A stretch of DNA of 64,000 nucleotides from Parvibaculaceae bacterium. GTDB taxonomy: Bacteria > Pseudomonadota > Alphaproteobacteria > Parvibaculales > Parvibaculaceae. The notes under the pieces are model-generated. The model was given only the letters and a program-made list of their open reading frames with translations, was not told where the DNA came from and searched no databases. The stretch spans positions 1,865,001 through 1,929,000 of the forward strand of contig JAPWJY010000008.1 of the NCBI GenBank assembly GCA_028283765.1, read 5' to 3'. Below, in pieces: positions 46,564-64,000 of this stretch (the stretch's first letter is position 1; the number at the start of each line of letters is the position of its first letter). The translations under genes were made by a program, and so were the position numbers.

Positions 46564-47277
46564 TTACGCGCCTGCACCCTCGCGCCGCGAACGGCCACCT
46601 TCACCACCACCAGCTTCAAGCGACCGGCGCTCGGATGCCATCGGATCATGCTCAAGGATCACGCCCTTGAAGATCCAGACCTTGACACCGCAGGTGCCAT
46701 AAGCCGTAAACGCCGTCGCCTCGCCGTAATCGATATCCGCACGCAGCGTATGCAGCGGCACCCGGCCTTCGCGATACCATTCCGTCCGGGCGATTTCCGC
46801 GCCGCCGAGACGGCCCGCGCAGTTGATCCGGATACCGCCGGCGCCGAGGCGCATGGCCGACTGCAGCGCCCGCTTCATGGCGCGGCGGAAAGCCACCCGG
46901 CGCTCAAGCTGCTGGGCGATATTCTCGGCCACCAGCATCGCGTCGATCTCGGGCTTGCGCACCTCGACGATATTGAGGTGAACTTCCGACTTCGTGATCG
47001 TGCCGATCTGCTTGCGCAGCTTGTCGATGTCCGCACCCTTCTTGCCGATCACCACACCCGGACGGGCCGTGTGGATGGTGACGCGGCACTTCTTGTGCGG
47101 GCGCTCGATGACGATCTTCGAGATACCAGCCTGCTTCAGCAGCTTCTGGAGCATCTTGCGGATGGCAAGGTCCTCGTGAAGCAGCTTCTGGTACTCGTTA
47201 CCTTCTGCGTACCAGCGCGAATCCCAGGTCCGGTTGATGCCGAGACGCAGGCCGATCGGATTGATCTTGTTACCCAT
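46564..47277 (-). CDS. rpsC: 30S ribosomal protein S3 (uS3)
   Basis: Ring around the mRNA entry tunnel. The 237 residues include [20 protein letters not shown], the KH domain [17 protein letters not shown], and GVKVWIFKG. The last 20 residues form a Glu/Gly/Arg-rich tail. Its ATG overlaps the rplV stop by one base. Confidence 0.98.
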   Translation of the reverse strand: MGNKINPIGLRLGINRTWDSRWYAEGNEYQKLLHEDLAIRKMLQKLLKQAGISKIVIERPHKKCRVTIHTARPGVVIGKKGADIDKLRKQIGTITKSEVHLNIVEVRKPEIDAMLVAENIAQQLERRVAFRRAMKRALQSAMRLGAGGIRINCAGRLGGAEIARTEWYREGRVPLHTLRADIDYGEATAFTAYGTCGVKVWIFKGVILEHDPMASERRSLEAGGGEGGRSRREGAGA

Positions 47278-47657
47278 CAGGCTTTCTCCTCGACCTGCCG
47301 CACCACGATCGTGATCTGGCTGAACAGCTTCTCGATCCGGCCGACGCGGCCACGCGCACGGGCATGCCAGCGCTTCAAAACCATGTTCTTGCCGACATAC
47401 GCTTCCGCAACCACCAGATCGTCGACATCGAGATCATGATTGTTTTCGGCATTGGCGATGGCGCTTTGCAGCACCTTGCGCACGTCGACCGCAATACGCT
47501 TGCGCGAGAAGGTCAAATCGGCGATCGCGGTACCGACCTTCTTGCCACGAATGAGCTGGGCTACCAGATTGAGCTTCTGGGGGCTCACACGGAGCATCCG
47601 GCCAACGGCCAGCGCTTCATTGTCGGCGAGCCGACGCTGTGCTGAAGGCTTGCCCAT
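47277..47657 (-). CDS. rplV: 50S ribosomal protein L22 (uL22)
   Basis: Lines the exit tunnel with a long beta hairpin. The 126 residues contain [20 protein letters not shown] and the hairpin [20 protein letters not shown]; no deletion of the macrolide-linked loop is visible. It overlaps rpsC by one base and lies 3 bases after rpsS. Confidence 0.97.
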   Translation of the reverse strand: MGKPSAQRRLADNEALAVGRMLRVSPQKLNLVAQLIRGKKVGTAIADLTFSRKRIAVDVRKVLQSAIANAENNHDLDVDDLVVAEAYVGKNMVLKRWHARARGRVGRIEKLFSQITIVVRQVEEKA

Positions 47658-47660
47658 GGC

Positions 47661-47939
47661 TTACTTCCTCTTCGCTTTCTTGTCGGCGGCGTGACCGGGG
47701 AAGGTCCGCGTCGGCGAGAACTCGCCGAACTTGTGACCGACCATATCTTCGTTCACAACCACCGGAATGTGCTTCTGTCCATTATGGACACCAAAGGTCA
47801 GACCGACGAACTGCGGAATGATCGTGGAGCGGCGGCTCCAGATTTTGATCACATCCTTGCGGCCGGAAGTACGAGCCTTCTCTGCCTTGTCGAGCAGGTA
47901 TCCGTCTACGAACGGTCCCTTTTTCTGCGAACGTGCCAT
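47661..47939 (-). CDS. rpsS: 30S ribosomal protein S19 (uS19)
   Basis: Head protein partnering uS13. The 92 residues start [19 protein letters not shown] and carry [19 protein letters not shown] and [11 protein letters not shown]. It lies 11 bases after rplB in the S10 operon. Confidence 0.98.
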   Translation of the reverse strand: MARSQKKGPFVDGYLLDKAEKARTSGRKDVIKIWSRRSTIIPQFVGLTFGVHNGQKHIPVVVNEDMVGHKFGEFSPTRTFPGHAADKKAKRK

Positions 47940-47950
47940 GCTCGTATTCC

Positions 47951-48787
47951 TTAACCCTTCTTACGCAGATGACGGCTGCGCACGATAAACTTGTCTGTAG
48001 CCTTGTTGCGGCGGGTCCGCTTGCCCTTGGTCGGCTTGCCCCAGGGGCTCACCGGATGACGGCCGCCCGAAGTGCGGCCTTCACCGCCGCCGTGCGGATG
48101 GTCGACCGGGTTCATGGCCACGCCGCGAACCGAAGGACGCTTGCCGAGCCAGCGGCTGCGGCCAGCCTTGCCGACCGTCGAATTCATCTGATCCGGGTTG
48201 GATACAGCACCGATCGAGGCCATGCAATCGCCGCGGACAAGACGCTGCTCACCTGACGACAGGCGAAGGATCGCATAGCCCTGGTCGCGCCCGACGATCT
48301 GGGCGTAAGTCCCTGCCGAACGGGCGATCTGGCCACCCTTGCCCGGCTTCATTTCCACATTGTGGATGATCGTGCCGACAGGGATGCTCGAAAGAAGCAT
48401 CGCATTGCCCGGCTTCACGTCCACACGCTCGCCCGCGACCACCGCATCGCCAACGCCCAGGCGCTGCGGCGCCAGAATGTAGGCCAGTTCGCCGTCCGCA
48501 TACTTGACGAGGGCGATAAAGGCCGTGCGGTTCGGATCATATTCGAGCCGTTCCACAATCCCCGCCACGTCGTACTTGCGACGCTTGAAGTCGACAAGGC
48601 GATAGGCGCGCTTGTGCCCGCCGCCACGACGGCGCGCCGTGACGCGGCCGTGATTGTTGCGGCCGCCATTCCCGCGCAGACCCTCCGTCAGGCCCTTTTC
48701 AGGCTTGCCCTTCCAGAGTTCCGACCGGTCGACCAAAACCAGGCCACGTTGTGCCGGACTGGTTGGTTTGTACTGCTTCAGTGCCAT
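47951..48787 (-). CDS. rplB: 50S ribosomal protein L2 (uL2)
   Basis: Primary 23S binder close to the peptidyl transferase centre. The 278 residues show [18 protein letters not shown] and the highly conserved [12 protein letters not shown] at 226-237, whose histidine is needed for activity. It lies 28 bases after rplW. Confidence 0.98.
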   Translation of the reverse strand: MALKQYKPTSPAQRGLVLVDRSELWKGKPEKGLTEGLRGNGGRNNHGRVTARRRGGGHKRAYRLVDFKRRKYDVAGIVERLEYDPNRTAFIALVKYADGELAYILAPQRLGVGDAVVAGERVDVKPGNAMLLSSIPVGTIIHNVEMKPGKGGQIARSAGTYAQIVGRDQGYAILRLSSGEQRLVRGDCMASIGAVSNPDQMNSTVGKAGRSRWLGKRPSVRGVAMNPVDHPHGGGEGRTSGGRHPVSPWGKPTKGKRTRRNKATDKFIVRSRHLRKKG

Positions 48788-48815
48788 GGTCCTAAGCTTC
48801 TCTGTTTATCGAGGC

Positions 48816-49115
48816 TCACAGCCCGGTCGTCACATCGATCGAGTAACCGTCTTCGAGGGTCACGATCGCTTTCTTGAAATCACCCTGCTGGCCGACGAAG
48901 CCCTTGAAACGCTTCGTCTTGCCCTTGCGGCGCAGAGTGTTCACGGCCTTGACCTTAACCTCGAACAGGGTCTCGATGGCTTCCTTCACTTCAGGCTTCG
49001 TCGCATTGAGCGAAACCTTGAAGATGACCTGGTTGTGCTCGGAAGCAAGGGTCGCCTTTTCGGTGATCACTGGCTTCACGATGATGTCGTAGTGTCGCGG
49101 ATCAGTCGTGCTCAT
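48816..49115 (-). CDS. rplW: 50S ribosomal protein L23 (uL23)
   Basis: Docking site for trigger factor and SRP at the tunnel exit. The 99 residues include [20 protein letters not shown], the loop [20 protein letters not shown] and the surface Glu region used by trigger factor. Its start overlaps the rplD stop by 4 bases. Confidence 0.97.
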   Translation of the reverse strand: MSTTDPRHYDIIVKPVITEKATLASEHNQVIFKVSLNATKPEVKEAIETLFEVKVKAVNTLRRKGKTKRFKGFVGQQGDFKKAIVTLEDGYSIDVTTGL

Positions 49116-49732
49116 TTGAATCGCGCCTCCAGGCTTTCCAGAGCGGCCTTCGTGAGCACGAGCTTCTCGCGCCGCAGAATGTCGTACACGTTGATGCCCT
49201 GCGCCGGCAGAACGTCGATATTCGGAATGTTCCGCGCGGCAAGCGCGAAATTCTGATCGAGTTCAGCACCGCCAATGATCAGCGCGGAGGTAAGGCCGAG
49301 CTTTTCGAACCGGGCGATCAGTTCCTTCGTCTTCGGCGCGGGGATCGCGGCCTCATCGAGAATGATGAGGTTCGAGCCCTTCACCTTGGTCGAAAGCGCG
49401 TGCTTGAGAGCCAGAACGCGGATCTTCTTGTTCAGATCGACCGCATGGCTGCGAACCACCGGCCCGAAAGCCTTGCCGCCGCCGCGAAACTGAGGCGCCT
49501 TGCGGTCGCCATGACGCGCGCCGCCCGAACCCTTCTGCTTGACGAACTTCTTGCCCGTCAAGGCAATCTCGGAACGGCCCTTGGTCTTGTGCGTCCCGGC
49601 CTGGCGCTTGGCCAGCTGGTAGGTGACCATGCGATGGAGCAGGTCAACCCGGGGCTCCAGACCGAACACGTCGTCGGCAAGGTCCACCGTACCGGCGCTG
49701 ACCGCTTCAAGTGTGGTTACGTCCGCCTTCAT
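49112..49732 (-). CDS. rplD: 50S ribosomal protein L4 (uL4)
   Basis: Tunnel protein; in E. coli also represses the S10 operon by attenuation and translational control. The 206 residues contain the extended loop [20 protein letters not shown] and [19 protein letters not shown]. It overlaps rplC by one base (TAATG) and rplW by four. The gammaproteobacterial S10 leader that L4 binds is not recognised here. Confidence 0.97.
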   Translation of the reverse strand: MKADVTTLEAVSAGTVDLADDVFGLEPRVDLLHRMVTYQLAKRQAGTHKTKGRSEIALTGKKFVKQKGSGGARHGDRKAPQFRGGGKAFGPVVRSHAVDLNKKIRVLALKHALSTKVKGSNLIILDEAAIPAPKTKELIARFEKLGLTSALIIGGAELDQNFALAARNIPNIDVLPAQGINVYDILRREKLVLTKAALESLEARFK

Positions 49733-50451
49733 TATGCACCCTCCGCCACTACGGTGGCTTCGCCAGTGGTGGCACCGGGGCGGCGGAAAGCCGCCGGCAT
49801 CGGAACACCCTCGGGCAGAGCAATCTTCACGGCGTCGCGCACTTCGATCCAGCCGCCCTTCGATCCGGGAACGGAACCCTTCACGAAGATCAGGCCACGC
49901 TCGGCATCCGTCTCGACGATTTCGAGATTCTGCGTCGTGACGCGCTCGGCGCCCATGTGGCCCGCCATCTTCTTGCCCTTGAACACCTTGCCGGGGTCCT
50001 GGCGCTGACCGGTCGAACCGTGGCTCCGGTGACTGACCGACACACCATGCGAGGCCCGCAGGCCGCCGAAGTTGTGGCGCTTCATGACACCGGCAAAGCC
50101 CTTGCCGACCGACGTGCCGGACACGTCGACATATTGACCGGCCACGAAATGGTCCGCGGTGATCTCGACGCCAACCTCAAGAAGGTTCTCGGGGCTGACG
50201 CGGAACTCGCAAAGAACCATCTTCGGCTCGACCTGGGCCGCAGCAAACTCGCCACGAAGCGCGCGATTAGCGTTCTTCGCCTTGCGGATGCCGGCACCCA
50301 GCTTCACAGCCGTGTAGCCATTGATTTCATCCGTGCGCTGCGCGACGACCTGACAGCCTTCGAGCTTCAGCACAGTTACTGGAATATGACGGCCGTCCTT
50401 GGTGAACTTCCGCATCATTCCGAGCTTTTTAACAATCACTCCGGAACGCAT
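49732..50451 (-). CDS. rplC: 50S ribosomal protein L3 (uL3)
   Basis: Initiates 50S assembly and reaches the peptidyl transferase centre. From the ATG at 50451 it has 239 residues, starting [19 protein letters not shown] three codons upstream is too close to the GAGGA site (1 base), while this one is 9 bases away. The [18 protein letters not shown]-type loop (read here as [17 protein letters not shown]) holds the usually methylated Gln. A 30-residue C-terminal extension is present. Confidence 0.97.
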   Translation of the reverse strand: MRSGVIVKKLGMMRKFTKDGRHIPVTVLKLEGCQVVAQRTDEINGYTAVKLGAGIRKAKNANRALRGEFAAAQVEPKMVLCEFRVSPENLLEVGVEITADHFVAGQYVDVSGTSVGKGFAGVMKRHNFGGLRASHGVSVSHRSHGSTGQRQDPGKVFKGKKMAGHMGAERVTTQNLEIVETDAERGLIFVKGSVPGSKGGWIEVRDAVKIALPEGVPMPAAFRRPGATTGEATVVAEGA

Positions 50452-50493
50452 GGGTCCCATTCCTCGTTATCTGTCCGCGACCAGAGGCTCTGA

Positions 50494-50802
50494 TCAGAGC
50501 TTGATCTCGACGTCGACACCTGCAGCCAGATCCAGCTTCATCAGGGCATCAACAGTTTGCGGGGTTGGGTCGACAATATCGAGGACACGACGATGTTCGC
50601 GTGTCTCGAACTGCTCCCGGCTCTTCTTATCAATGTGCGGCCCGCGCAGCACCGTATATTTGGTGATCTTGCGCGGAAGCGGGATCGGACCATTAACGCG
50701 CGCGCCGGTCCGGCGTGCCGTATTAACAATCTCCCGGGCAGAGGCATCGAGCACGTCGTGATCGAAAGCTTTCAGCCGGATTCGGATCTTCTGGTTTTGC
50801 AT
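50494..50802 (-). CDS. rpsJ: 30S ribosomal protein S10 (uS10, NusE)
   Basis: Head protein that also joins the Nus antitermination complex and couples ribosomes to NusG. The 102 residues start [19 protein letters not shown] and contain [26 protein letters not shown] lies 8 bases before the ATG at 50802; 12 open upstream codons are rejected. The 63-base gap after tuf holds a perfect hairpin. Confidence 0.98.
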   Translation of the reverse strand: MQNQKIRIRLKAFDHDVLDASAREIVNTARRTGARVNGPIPLPRKITKYTVLRGPHIDKKSREQFETREHRRVLDIVDPTPQTVDALMKLDLAAGVDVEIKL

Positions 50803-50828
50803 ACTCGGTCCCTTGCCCTCGCAGGCAC

Positions 50829-50852
50829 CCGGGAACACCGATGTGTTCCCGG
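50829..50852 (-). other. Perfect hairpin between tuf and rpsJ
   Basis: Arms CCGGGAACAC (50829-50838) and GTGTTCCCGG (50843-50852) pair without mismatch around a CGAT loop. It starts 14 bases after the tuf stop and ends 27 bases before the rpsJ start. There is no U-tract, so it is either an attenuating pause site, a processing/stability element, or a protein-binding leader for the S10 operon. Confidence 0.5.
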
Positions 50853-50865
50853 TATTACCAATCTC

Positions 50866-52056
<1,191 letters not shown>

Positions 52057-52109
52057 CTCGGCGCTCCATTATCCTAGAACTTCGGCACTGACGGATCTTA
52101 CTGACGGTC

Positions 52110-54203
52110 TCAGGCGTAGCGGTTTTTCATTTCGTCGGCCACCACTTGCGGCACATGCTCATAGTGGTCGAACTGCATCGTATATTGTGCCCGGCCCTGG
52201 CTCATCGACCGCAGGCTGTTCACATATCCAAACATCTTGGCCAGCGGCACCATGGCGTTTACCACCTGGGCGTTGCCCCGCTGCTCCGTACCGGTGATCT
52301 GACCCCGGCGACTGTTCAGATCGCCAATCACATCACCCATATACTCATCAGGCGTCACCACCTCGACCCGCATGATCGGCTCAAGGAGCGTCACACCGGC
52401 GGCCAGGGCGCCCTCGCGAAACGCTGCACGTCCCGCAATCTCGAAAGCCAGGACACTCGAGTCGACATCATGGTAAGCGCCGTCAACCAGCGTGACCTTG
52501 AAATCGATCATCGGGAAACCGGCGATCGGCCCCGAATTCCTGACACTCTCGACACCCTTCTGAACACCGGGGATATATTCCCGGGGAACAGCGCCACCAA
52601 CAACCGCGCTGGTGAACTGGAAACCCGATCCGGGCTCTCCCGGTTCAAGAACCAGCTTGACGCGTGCAAACTGGCCTGAACCGCCCGTCTGCTTCTTGTG
52701 CGTATAGTCGACTTCGGCACGCTTTGTAAGCGTCTCGCGATAGGCGACCTGCGGAGCACCGACATTCGCCTCAACCTTGAATTCGCGCCGCATGCGGTCG
52801 ACGATGATTTCAAGGTGAAGCTCACCCATGCCCTTAATAATCGTTTGTCCGGATTCCTCGTCCACCGAAACACGGAAGGACGGATCTTCCTGGGCAAGGC
52901 GGCTGAGCGCCATGCCCATCTTCTCCTGATCGACCTTGGTCCTCGGCTCGACCGCGATCTCGATGACGGGCTCCGGAAACACCATCCGCTCCAGAAGGAT
53001 CGGATGGGCCACATCGCTGAGCGTATCGCCCGTCGTCGTATTCTTGAGGCCCGCGAGCGCGATGATGTCGCCCGCGAACGCCTCTTTAACATCTTCGCGG
53101 TGGTTCGCATGCATCTGCAGCATACGTCCAACACGCTCACGGTTGCCTTTTACCGTGTTCACGACGGCCATCCCCGTCGTCAGCACGCCCGAATAGACCC
53201 GGGCGAAGGTGAGCGACCCGACGAACGGATCGTTCATGATCTTGAAGGCGAGCGCCGCAACCGGCGCATCGTCTGACGCAGGACGCGAAATCTCCGCCTC
53301 CGTGCGCGGGTCCAGACCGGTTACCGGCGGGATGTCGAGCGGCGAAGGCAGATAGTCCACCACCGCATCGAGCATCGCCTGGACGCCCTTGTTCTTGAAA
53401 GCAGACCCGCAAAGAACCGGCACGAAGTGGCGTGCGATGGTGCCCTTGCGGATGCACTTCTTGAGGGTGGCCTCGTCCGGCTCCGTACCATTGAGATACG
53501 CTTCCATCGCGAGATCATCCATTTCGACGGCCTGCTCGACGAGCTTTGTGCGGTATTCCGCGGCCTTCTCTTTGTACTCGTCGCGTATCTCGCGATACTC
53601 GAACTCGGCGCCGAGCCCCTCTTCCTTCCAGATGATCTCTTTCATCTTCAGAAGATCGACAAGGCCTTCAAAACTTCCTTCTGCACCGACCGGGAGCTGA
53701 CAAACCAGCGGATTAGCCGCCAGCCGCTCCACCATCATGTCTACGCAGCGGTAGAAATTTGCCCCGGTGCGGTCCATCTTGTTGACGAAACACATCCGCG
53801 GCACATTGTACTTGTCGGCCTGTCTCCAGACCGTCTCGGACTGCGGCTCGACACCGGCCACCGAGTCGAACACGGTGATGGCGCCGTCCAGAACCCGGAG
53901 AGACCGCTCCACCTCAATCGTGAAGTCGACGTGGCCAGGCGTATCAATGATATTGATACGGATCTGTTCCCCGTCCTTGGGGTCTTTCCAGAAGCAGGTG
54001 GTCGCAGCAGAAGTGATCGTGATGCCACGCTCCTGCTCCTGCTCCATCCAGTCCATGGTGGCTGCGCCATCATGGACCTCGCCGATCTTATGACTCACGC
54101 CTGTGTAGTACAGGATCCGCTCGGTTGTCGTCGTCTTCCCGGCATCAATGTGCGCCATGATGCCGATGTTACGATAGCGTTCGAGCGGTGTCTTACGAGA
54201 CAT
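52110..54203 (-). CDS. fusA: Translation elongation factor G
   Basis: Translocase that also recycles ribosomes with RRF. The 697 residues start [20 protein letters not shown], with the P-loop [15 protein letters not shown] (17-31), [12 protein letters not shown] and [10 protein letters not shown], followed by domains II-V. Bacterial EF-G length is normal. It lies 30 bases after rpsG. Confidence 0.98.
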   Translation of the reverse strand: MSRKTPLERYRNIGIMAHIDAGKTTTTERILYYTGVSHKIGEVHDGAATMDWMEQEQERGITITSAATTCFWKDPKDGEQIRINIIDTPGHVDFTIEVERSLRVLDGAITVFDSVAGVEPQSETVWRQADKYNVPRMCFVNKMDRTGANFYRCVDMMVERLAANPLVCQLPVGAEGSFEGLVDLLKMKEIIWKEEGLGAEFEYREIRDEYKEKAAEYRTKLVEQAVEMDDLAMEAYLNGTEPDEATLKKCIRKGTIARHFVPVLCGSAFKNKGVQAMLDAVVDYLPSPLDIPPVTGLDPRTEAEISRPASDDAPVAALAFKIMNDPFVGSLTFARVYSGVLTTGMAVVNTVKGNRERVGRMLQMHANHREDVKEAFAGDIIALAGLKNTTTGDTLSDVAHPILLERMVFPEPVIEIAVEPRTKVDQEKMGMALSRLAQEDPSFRVSVDEESGQTIIKGMGELHLEIIVDRMRREFKVEANVGAPQVAYRETLTKRAEVDYTHKKQTGGSGQFARVKLVLEPGEPGSGFQFTSAVVGGAVPREYIPGVQKGVESVRNSGPIAGFPMIDFKVTLVDGAYHDVDSSVLAFEIAGRAAFREGALAAGVTLLEPIMRVEVVTPDEYMGDVIGDLNSRRGQITGTEQRGNAQVVNAMVPLAKMFGYVNSLRSMSQGRAQYTMQFDHYEHVPQVVADEMKNRYA

Positions 54204-54233
54204 AACAGCGGGTCGCCTTCAGTCCTTAACTCT

Positions 54234-54704
54234 TTACCAGCGGTAGTGCGAGAAGGCGCGGTTGGCTTCCGCCATCCGGTGCGTATCTTCACGCTTCTTC
54301 ACTGCGCTGCCGCGGTTGTTCGCGGCATCAAGCAGCTCTCCACTCAGGCGGTCCACCATCGTCGTCTCATTGCGGGCCCGGGCGGCATTGATCAGCCAGC
54401 GGATCGCAAGAGCCTGGCGGCGGTCGGGGCGAACCTCGACCGGCACCTGATAGGTGGCACCACCCACGCGCCGCGAACGAACTTCGATCGCAGGCTTCAC
54501 ATTAACCAGCGCATCATGGAACACGCGCAGCGGATCGGTCTTGGCCCGCTGCTCGATCTTGTCGAAAGCACCGAAAACGATGCGCTCGGCGACCGATTTC
54601 TTGCCGTGCTTCATAAGGCTGTTCATAAACTTGGCCACAACCTCGTCGCCAAACTTGGCGTCCGGAATGACTTCTCGTTTATCAGCGCGGTGACGACGCG
54701 ACAT
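54234..54704 (-). CDS. rpsG: 30S ribosomal protein S7 (uS7)
   Basis: Head-nucleating protein; in E. coli the autoregulator of the str operon. The 156 residues begin [20 protein letters not shown] and include [13 protein letters not shown] and [18 protein letters not shown]. It is 16 bases after rpsL, too short for the E. coli-type S7 binding hairpin between them. Confidence 0.98.
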   Translation of the reverse strand: MSRRHRADKREVIPDAKFGDEVVAKFMNSLMKHGKKSVAERIVFGAFDKIEQRAKTDPLRVFHDALVNVKPAIEVRSRRVGGATYQVPVEVRPDRRQALAIRWLINAARARNETTMVDRLSGELLDAANNRGSAVKKREDTHRMAEANRAFSHYRW

Positions 54705-54720
54705 ATTTCAATCCCTCAGA

Positions 54721-55092
54721 TCACTTCGGACGCTTGGCGCCGTACTTGGAACGACGCTGGCGACGATCCTTGACGCCCTGCGTATCGAGCACACCGCGAA
54801 TGATGTGATAGCGAACGCCAGGAAGGTCCTTTACGCGGCCGCCGCGGATCATCACCACGGAATGTTCCTGGAGGTTATGCCCCTCGCCAGGAATGTAGCT
54901 TGTGACCTCGAAGCCGTTGGTCAGACGCACGCGCGCAACCTTACGCAGAGCGGAGTTCGGCTTCTTCGGCGTGGTCGTATAGACCCGCGTGCAGACGCCG
55001 CGCTTTTGCGGGCAGGCCTCCATGGCCGGCACCTTGTTACGCGCAGGAAGCGGCTTGCGCCGATTGCGGATTAGCTGATTGATCGTTGGCAT
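54721..55092 (-). CDS. rpsL: 30S ribosomal protein S12 (uS12)
   Basis: Decoding-centre protein. The 123 residues start [25 protein letters not shown] (41-50) and [13 protein letters not shown] keep Lys43 and Lys88, the positions whose change gives streptomycin resistance, so the allele is of the sensitive type. First gene of the str operon, with about 470 bases of leader and spacer between it and the rpoC terminator. Confidence 0.98.
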   Translation of the reverse strand: MPTINQLIRNRRKPLPARNKVPAMEACPQKRGVCTRVYTTTPKKPNSALRKVARVRLTNGFEVTSYIPGEGHNLQEHSVVMIRGGRVKDLPGVRYHIIRGVLDTQGVKDRRQRRSKYGAKRPK

Positions 55093-55561
55093 CCAGATCT
55101 CGCCCGTTCGATCCCGTTAAAAAAACATCAACGCTTGCGCCCCACCCCAACTGGAAATGAAGACGCAAACACTGCCGCATCCCCCTTTCCGGGATCAGCG
55201 ACCTTTTGCAGAGGATCCCGAAGGATCATGCGACAGACTTGGTATCGGCTTGTGTTCTCAGCGTTTAGGCGGCGCGTGGATCACGCGCTCAAACTCCCTA
55301 CCACCTGAGTTCAACTGGGCGGAACTTACCTATCCCCCCCTGCCGCGTCAACACCCAACCTTGCAATTGTCAAAGATTCAGCCGGATTGAGGCTTTTGAA
55401 CCTGAATGAGCCGCCTCCAGCCAACCAGGCAAGGCTTTTACCGGGTAAAATGACGCCAGAAAAGGCTCATCGGGCTTGCTTCAGGCAGCCTGAGCAAAGA
55501 ATCAGGTCTGTTGTTGAGAATTAATCACCATAACAAAAGACATCCTGTTTCCAAATGCCTC
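55093..55561. other. Non-coding region between rpoC terminator and rpsL
   Basis: No reading frame here looks real. Contents from left to right: the rpsL leader; a 7-base-pair hairpin GCGCGTG-GAT-CACGCGC (55272-55288); a candidate promoter (55323-55351); a perfect 15-base palindrome TTTTACC-G-GGTAAAA (55436-55450); and an imperfect palindrome with arms TTGC(T)TCAGGC and GCCTGAGCAA (55476-55497). The palindromes sit upstream of the promoter where an activator would bind. Confidence 0.6.
55323..55351 (-). promoter_or_regulatory. Candidate promoter of the str operon (rpsL)
   Basis: Minus-strand -35 TTGACG (55351-55346) and -10 TAAGTT (55328-55323) with a 17-base spacer containing a run of seven G. 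The -10 match is weak (3 of 6). Upstream TTGACA at 55372-55367 has no -10 at the right distance. Leader length would be about 225 bases. Confidence 0.35.
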
Positions 55562-55602
55562 ACAAAACAAACGGGCCGCAGCTTTCGCTGCGACCCGCTT
55601 GT
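55562..55602 (-). terminator. Rho-independent terminator of rpoBC
   Basis: A 16-base-pair stem (55567-55582 with 55587-55602, including two G-T pairs) capped by a GAAA tetraloop on the minus strand, followed by TTTTGTG. It starts 28 bases after the rpoC stop. It separates the RNA polymerase transcript from the str operon. Confidence 0.9.
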
Positions 55603-55630
55603 CATTTTATATGTATGGAAATCCGGCGAC

Positions 55631-59800
<4,170 letters not shown>

Positions 59801-59833
59801 GGGCTTCTCCTAATGGCCACCTGATGGCCTTTT

Positions 59834-59924
59834 CGGGGTTGAAACACCCCGCGAGTTCCAGATTCCGTGTCCGCCGGCCAAGCAGGGCCGGCGATAGACC
59901 GGACAGACCCGAGGGCCTGTCCGG
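59834..59924 (-). other. Three tandem hairpins in the rpoB-rpoC spacer
   Basis: Read on the plus strand: CGGGGT/ACCCCG (59834-59839 with 59846-59851), GCCGGCC/GGCCGGC (59873-59879 with 59886-59892) and CCGGACAG/CTGTCCGG (59899-59906 with 59917-59924), all perfect stems of 6, 7 and 8 base pairs. The last begins 10 bases after the rpoB stop. None has a U-tract. RNase processing between rpoB and rpoC, or control of the beta to beta-prime ratio, are possible roles. Confidence 0.5.
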
Positions 59925-59934
59925 CAGTCGATTG

Positions 59935-64000
<4,066 letters not shown>

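Overview
This window is a GC-rich stretch of an alphaproteobacterial chromosome made almost entirely of core genes. The clade call rests on several features: LpxI instead of LpxH in the lipid A pathway, an ATP12-type F1-ATPase chaperone, adk between secY and rpsM with no infA, map or rpmJ, a MipZ-type ATPase beside panC, and a fused rpoBC-str-S10-spc-alpha supercluster. I could not place it below class. Apart from panC and lipB, every gene lies on the minus strand, so transcription runs from high to low coordinates.

Layout from the low end: a partial mipZ diverges from panC. Next (read right to left) is an envelope-biogenesis cluster: rpsB, tsf, pyrH, frr, uppS, cdsA, dxr, rseP, bamA, skp, lpxD, fabZ, lpxA, lpxI, lpxB. 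It links translation factors, undecaprenyl, phospholipid and isoprenoid precursors, outer-membrane protein assembly and lipid A synthesis. A small catabolic group follows (16.5-21 kb): an exported Kelch protein, isovaleryl-CoA dehydrogenase, a flavin-reductase-like protein, a thiolase and a cupin. Beyond it are tRNA-Leu(GAG), an iron-sulfur type cysH with a Met8-like siroheme gene, and lipB on the plus strand, which overlaps tail-to-tail with an exported bactofilin-like membrane protein.

From 24.5 to 34.5 kb there is a pccB-pccA pair with its own candidate promoter and a good terminator. Upstream of it is a tightly overlapping chain (rarA, crcB, rluC-type synthase, HAD phosphatase, AsmA, ATP12) joined by 1-4 base start/stop overlaps. 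A 62-residue unknown protein and a DegP/HtrA protease precede the chain. The 0.58 kb between degP and rplQ has no intact gene; it holds the rplQ terminator and what looks like the C-terminal stub of a VapC-type PIN-domain toxin.

From 36.6 kb to the end lie alpha (rplQ, rpoA, rpsK, rpsM), adk, the complete spc and S10 operons, tuf, fusA, rpsG, rpsL, then rpoC and rpoB (cut by the window edge just inside its N-terminus). rpoC ends at a strong terminator, and rpsL has its own upstream region with a candidate promoter and two palindromes.

I found no obviously new multi-gene system. The items most worth a second look are non-coding: tandem hairpins in the rpoB-rpoC and rpsK-rpoA spacers, a perfect hairpin between tuf and rpsJ, a long foldback between lpxD and skp, palindromes upstream of rpsL, and the PIN-domain remnant. 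Three less familiar proteins also stand out: the Kelch protein, the bactofilin-like protein and the 62-residue ORF.
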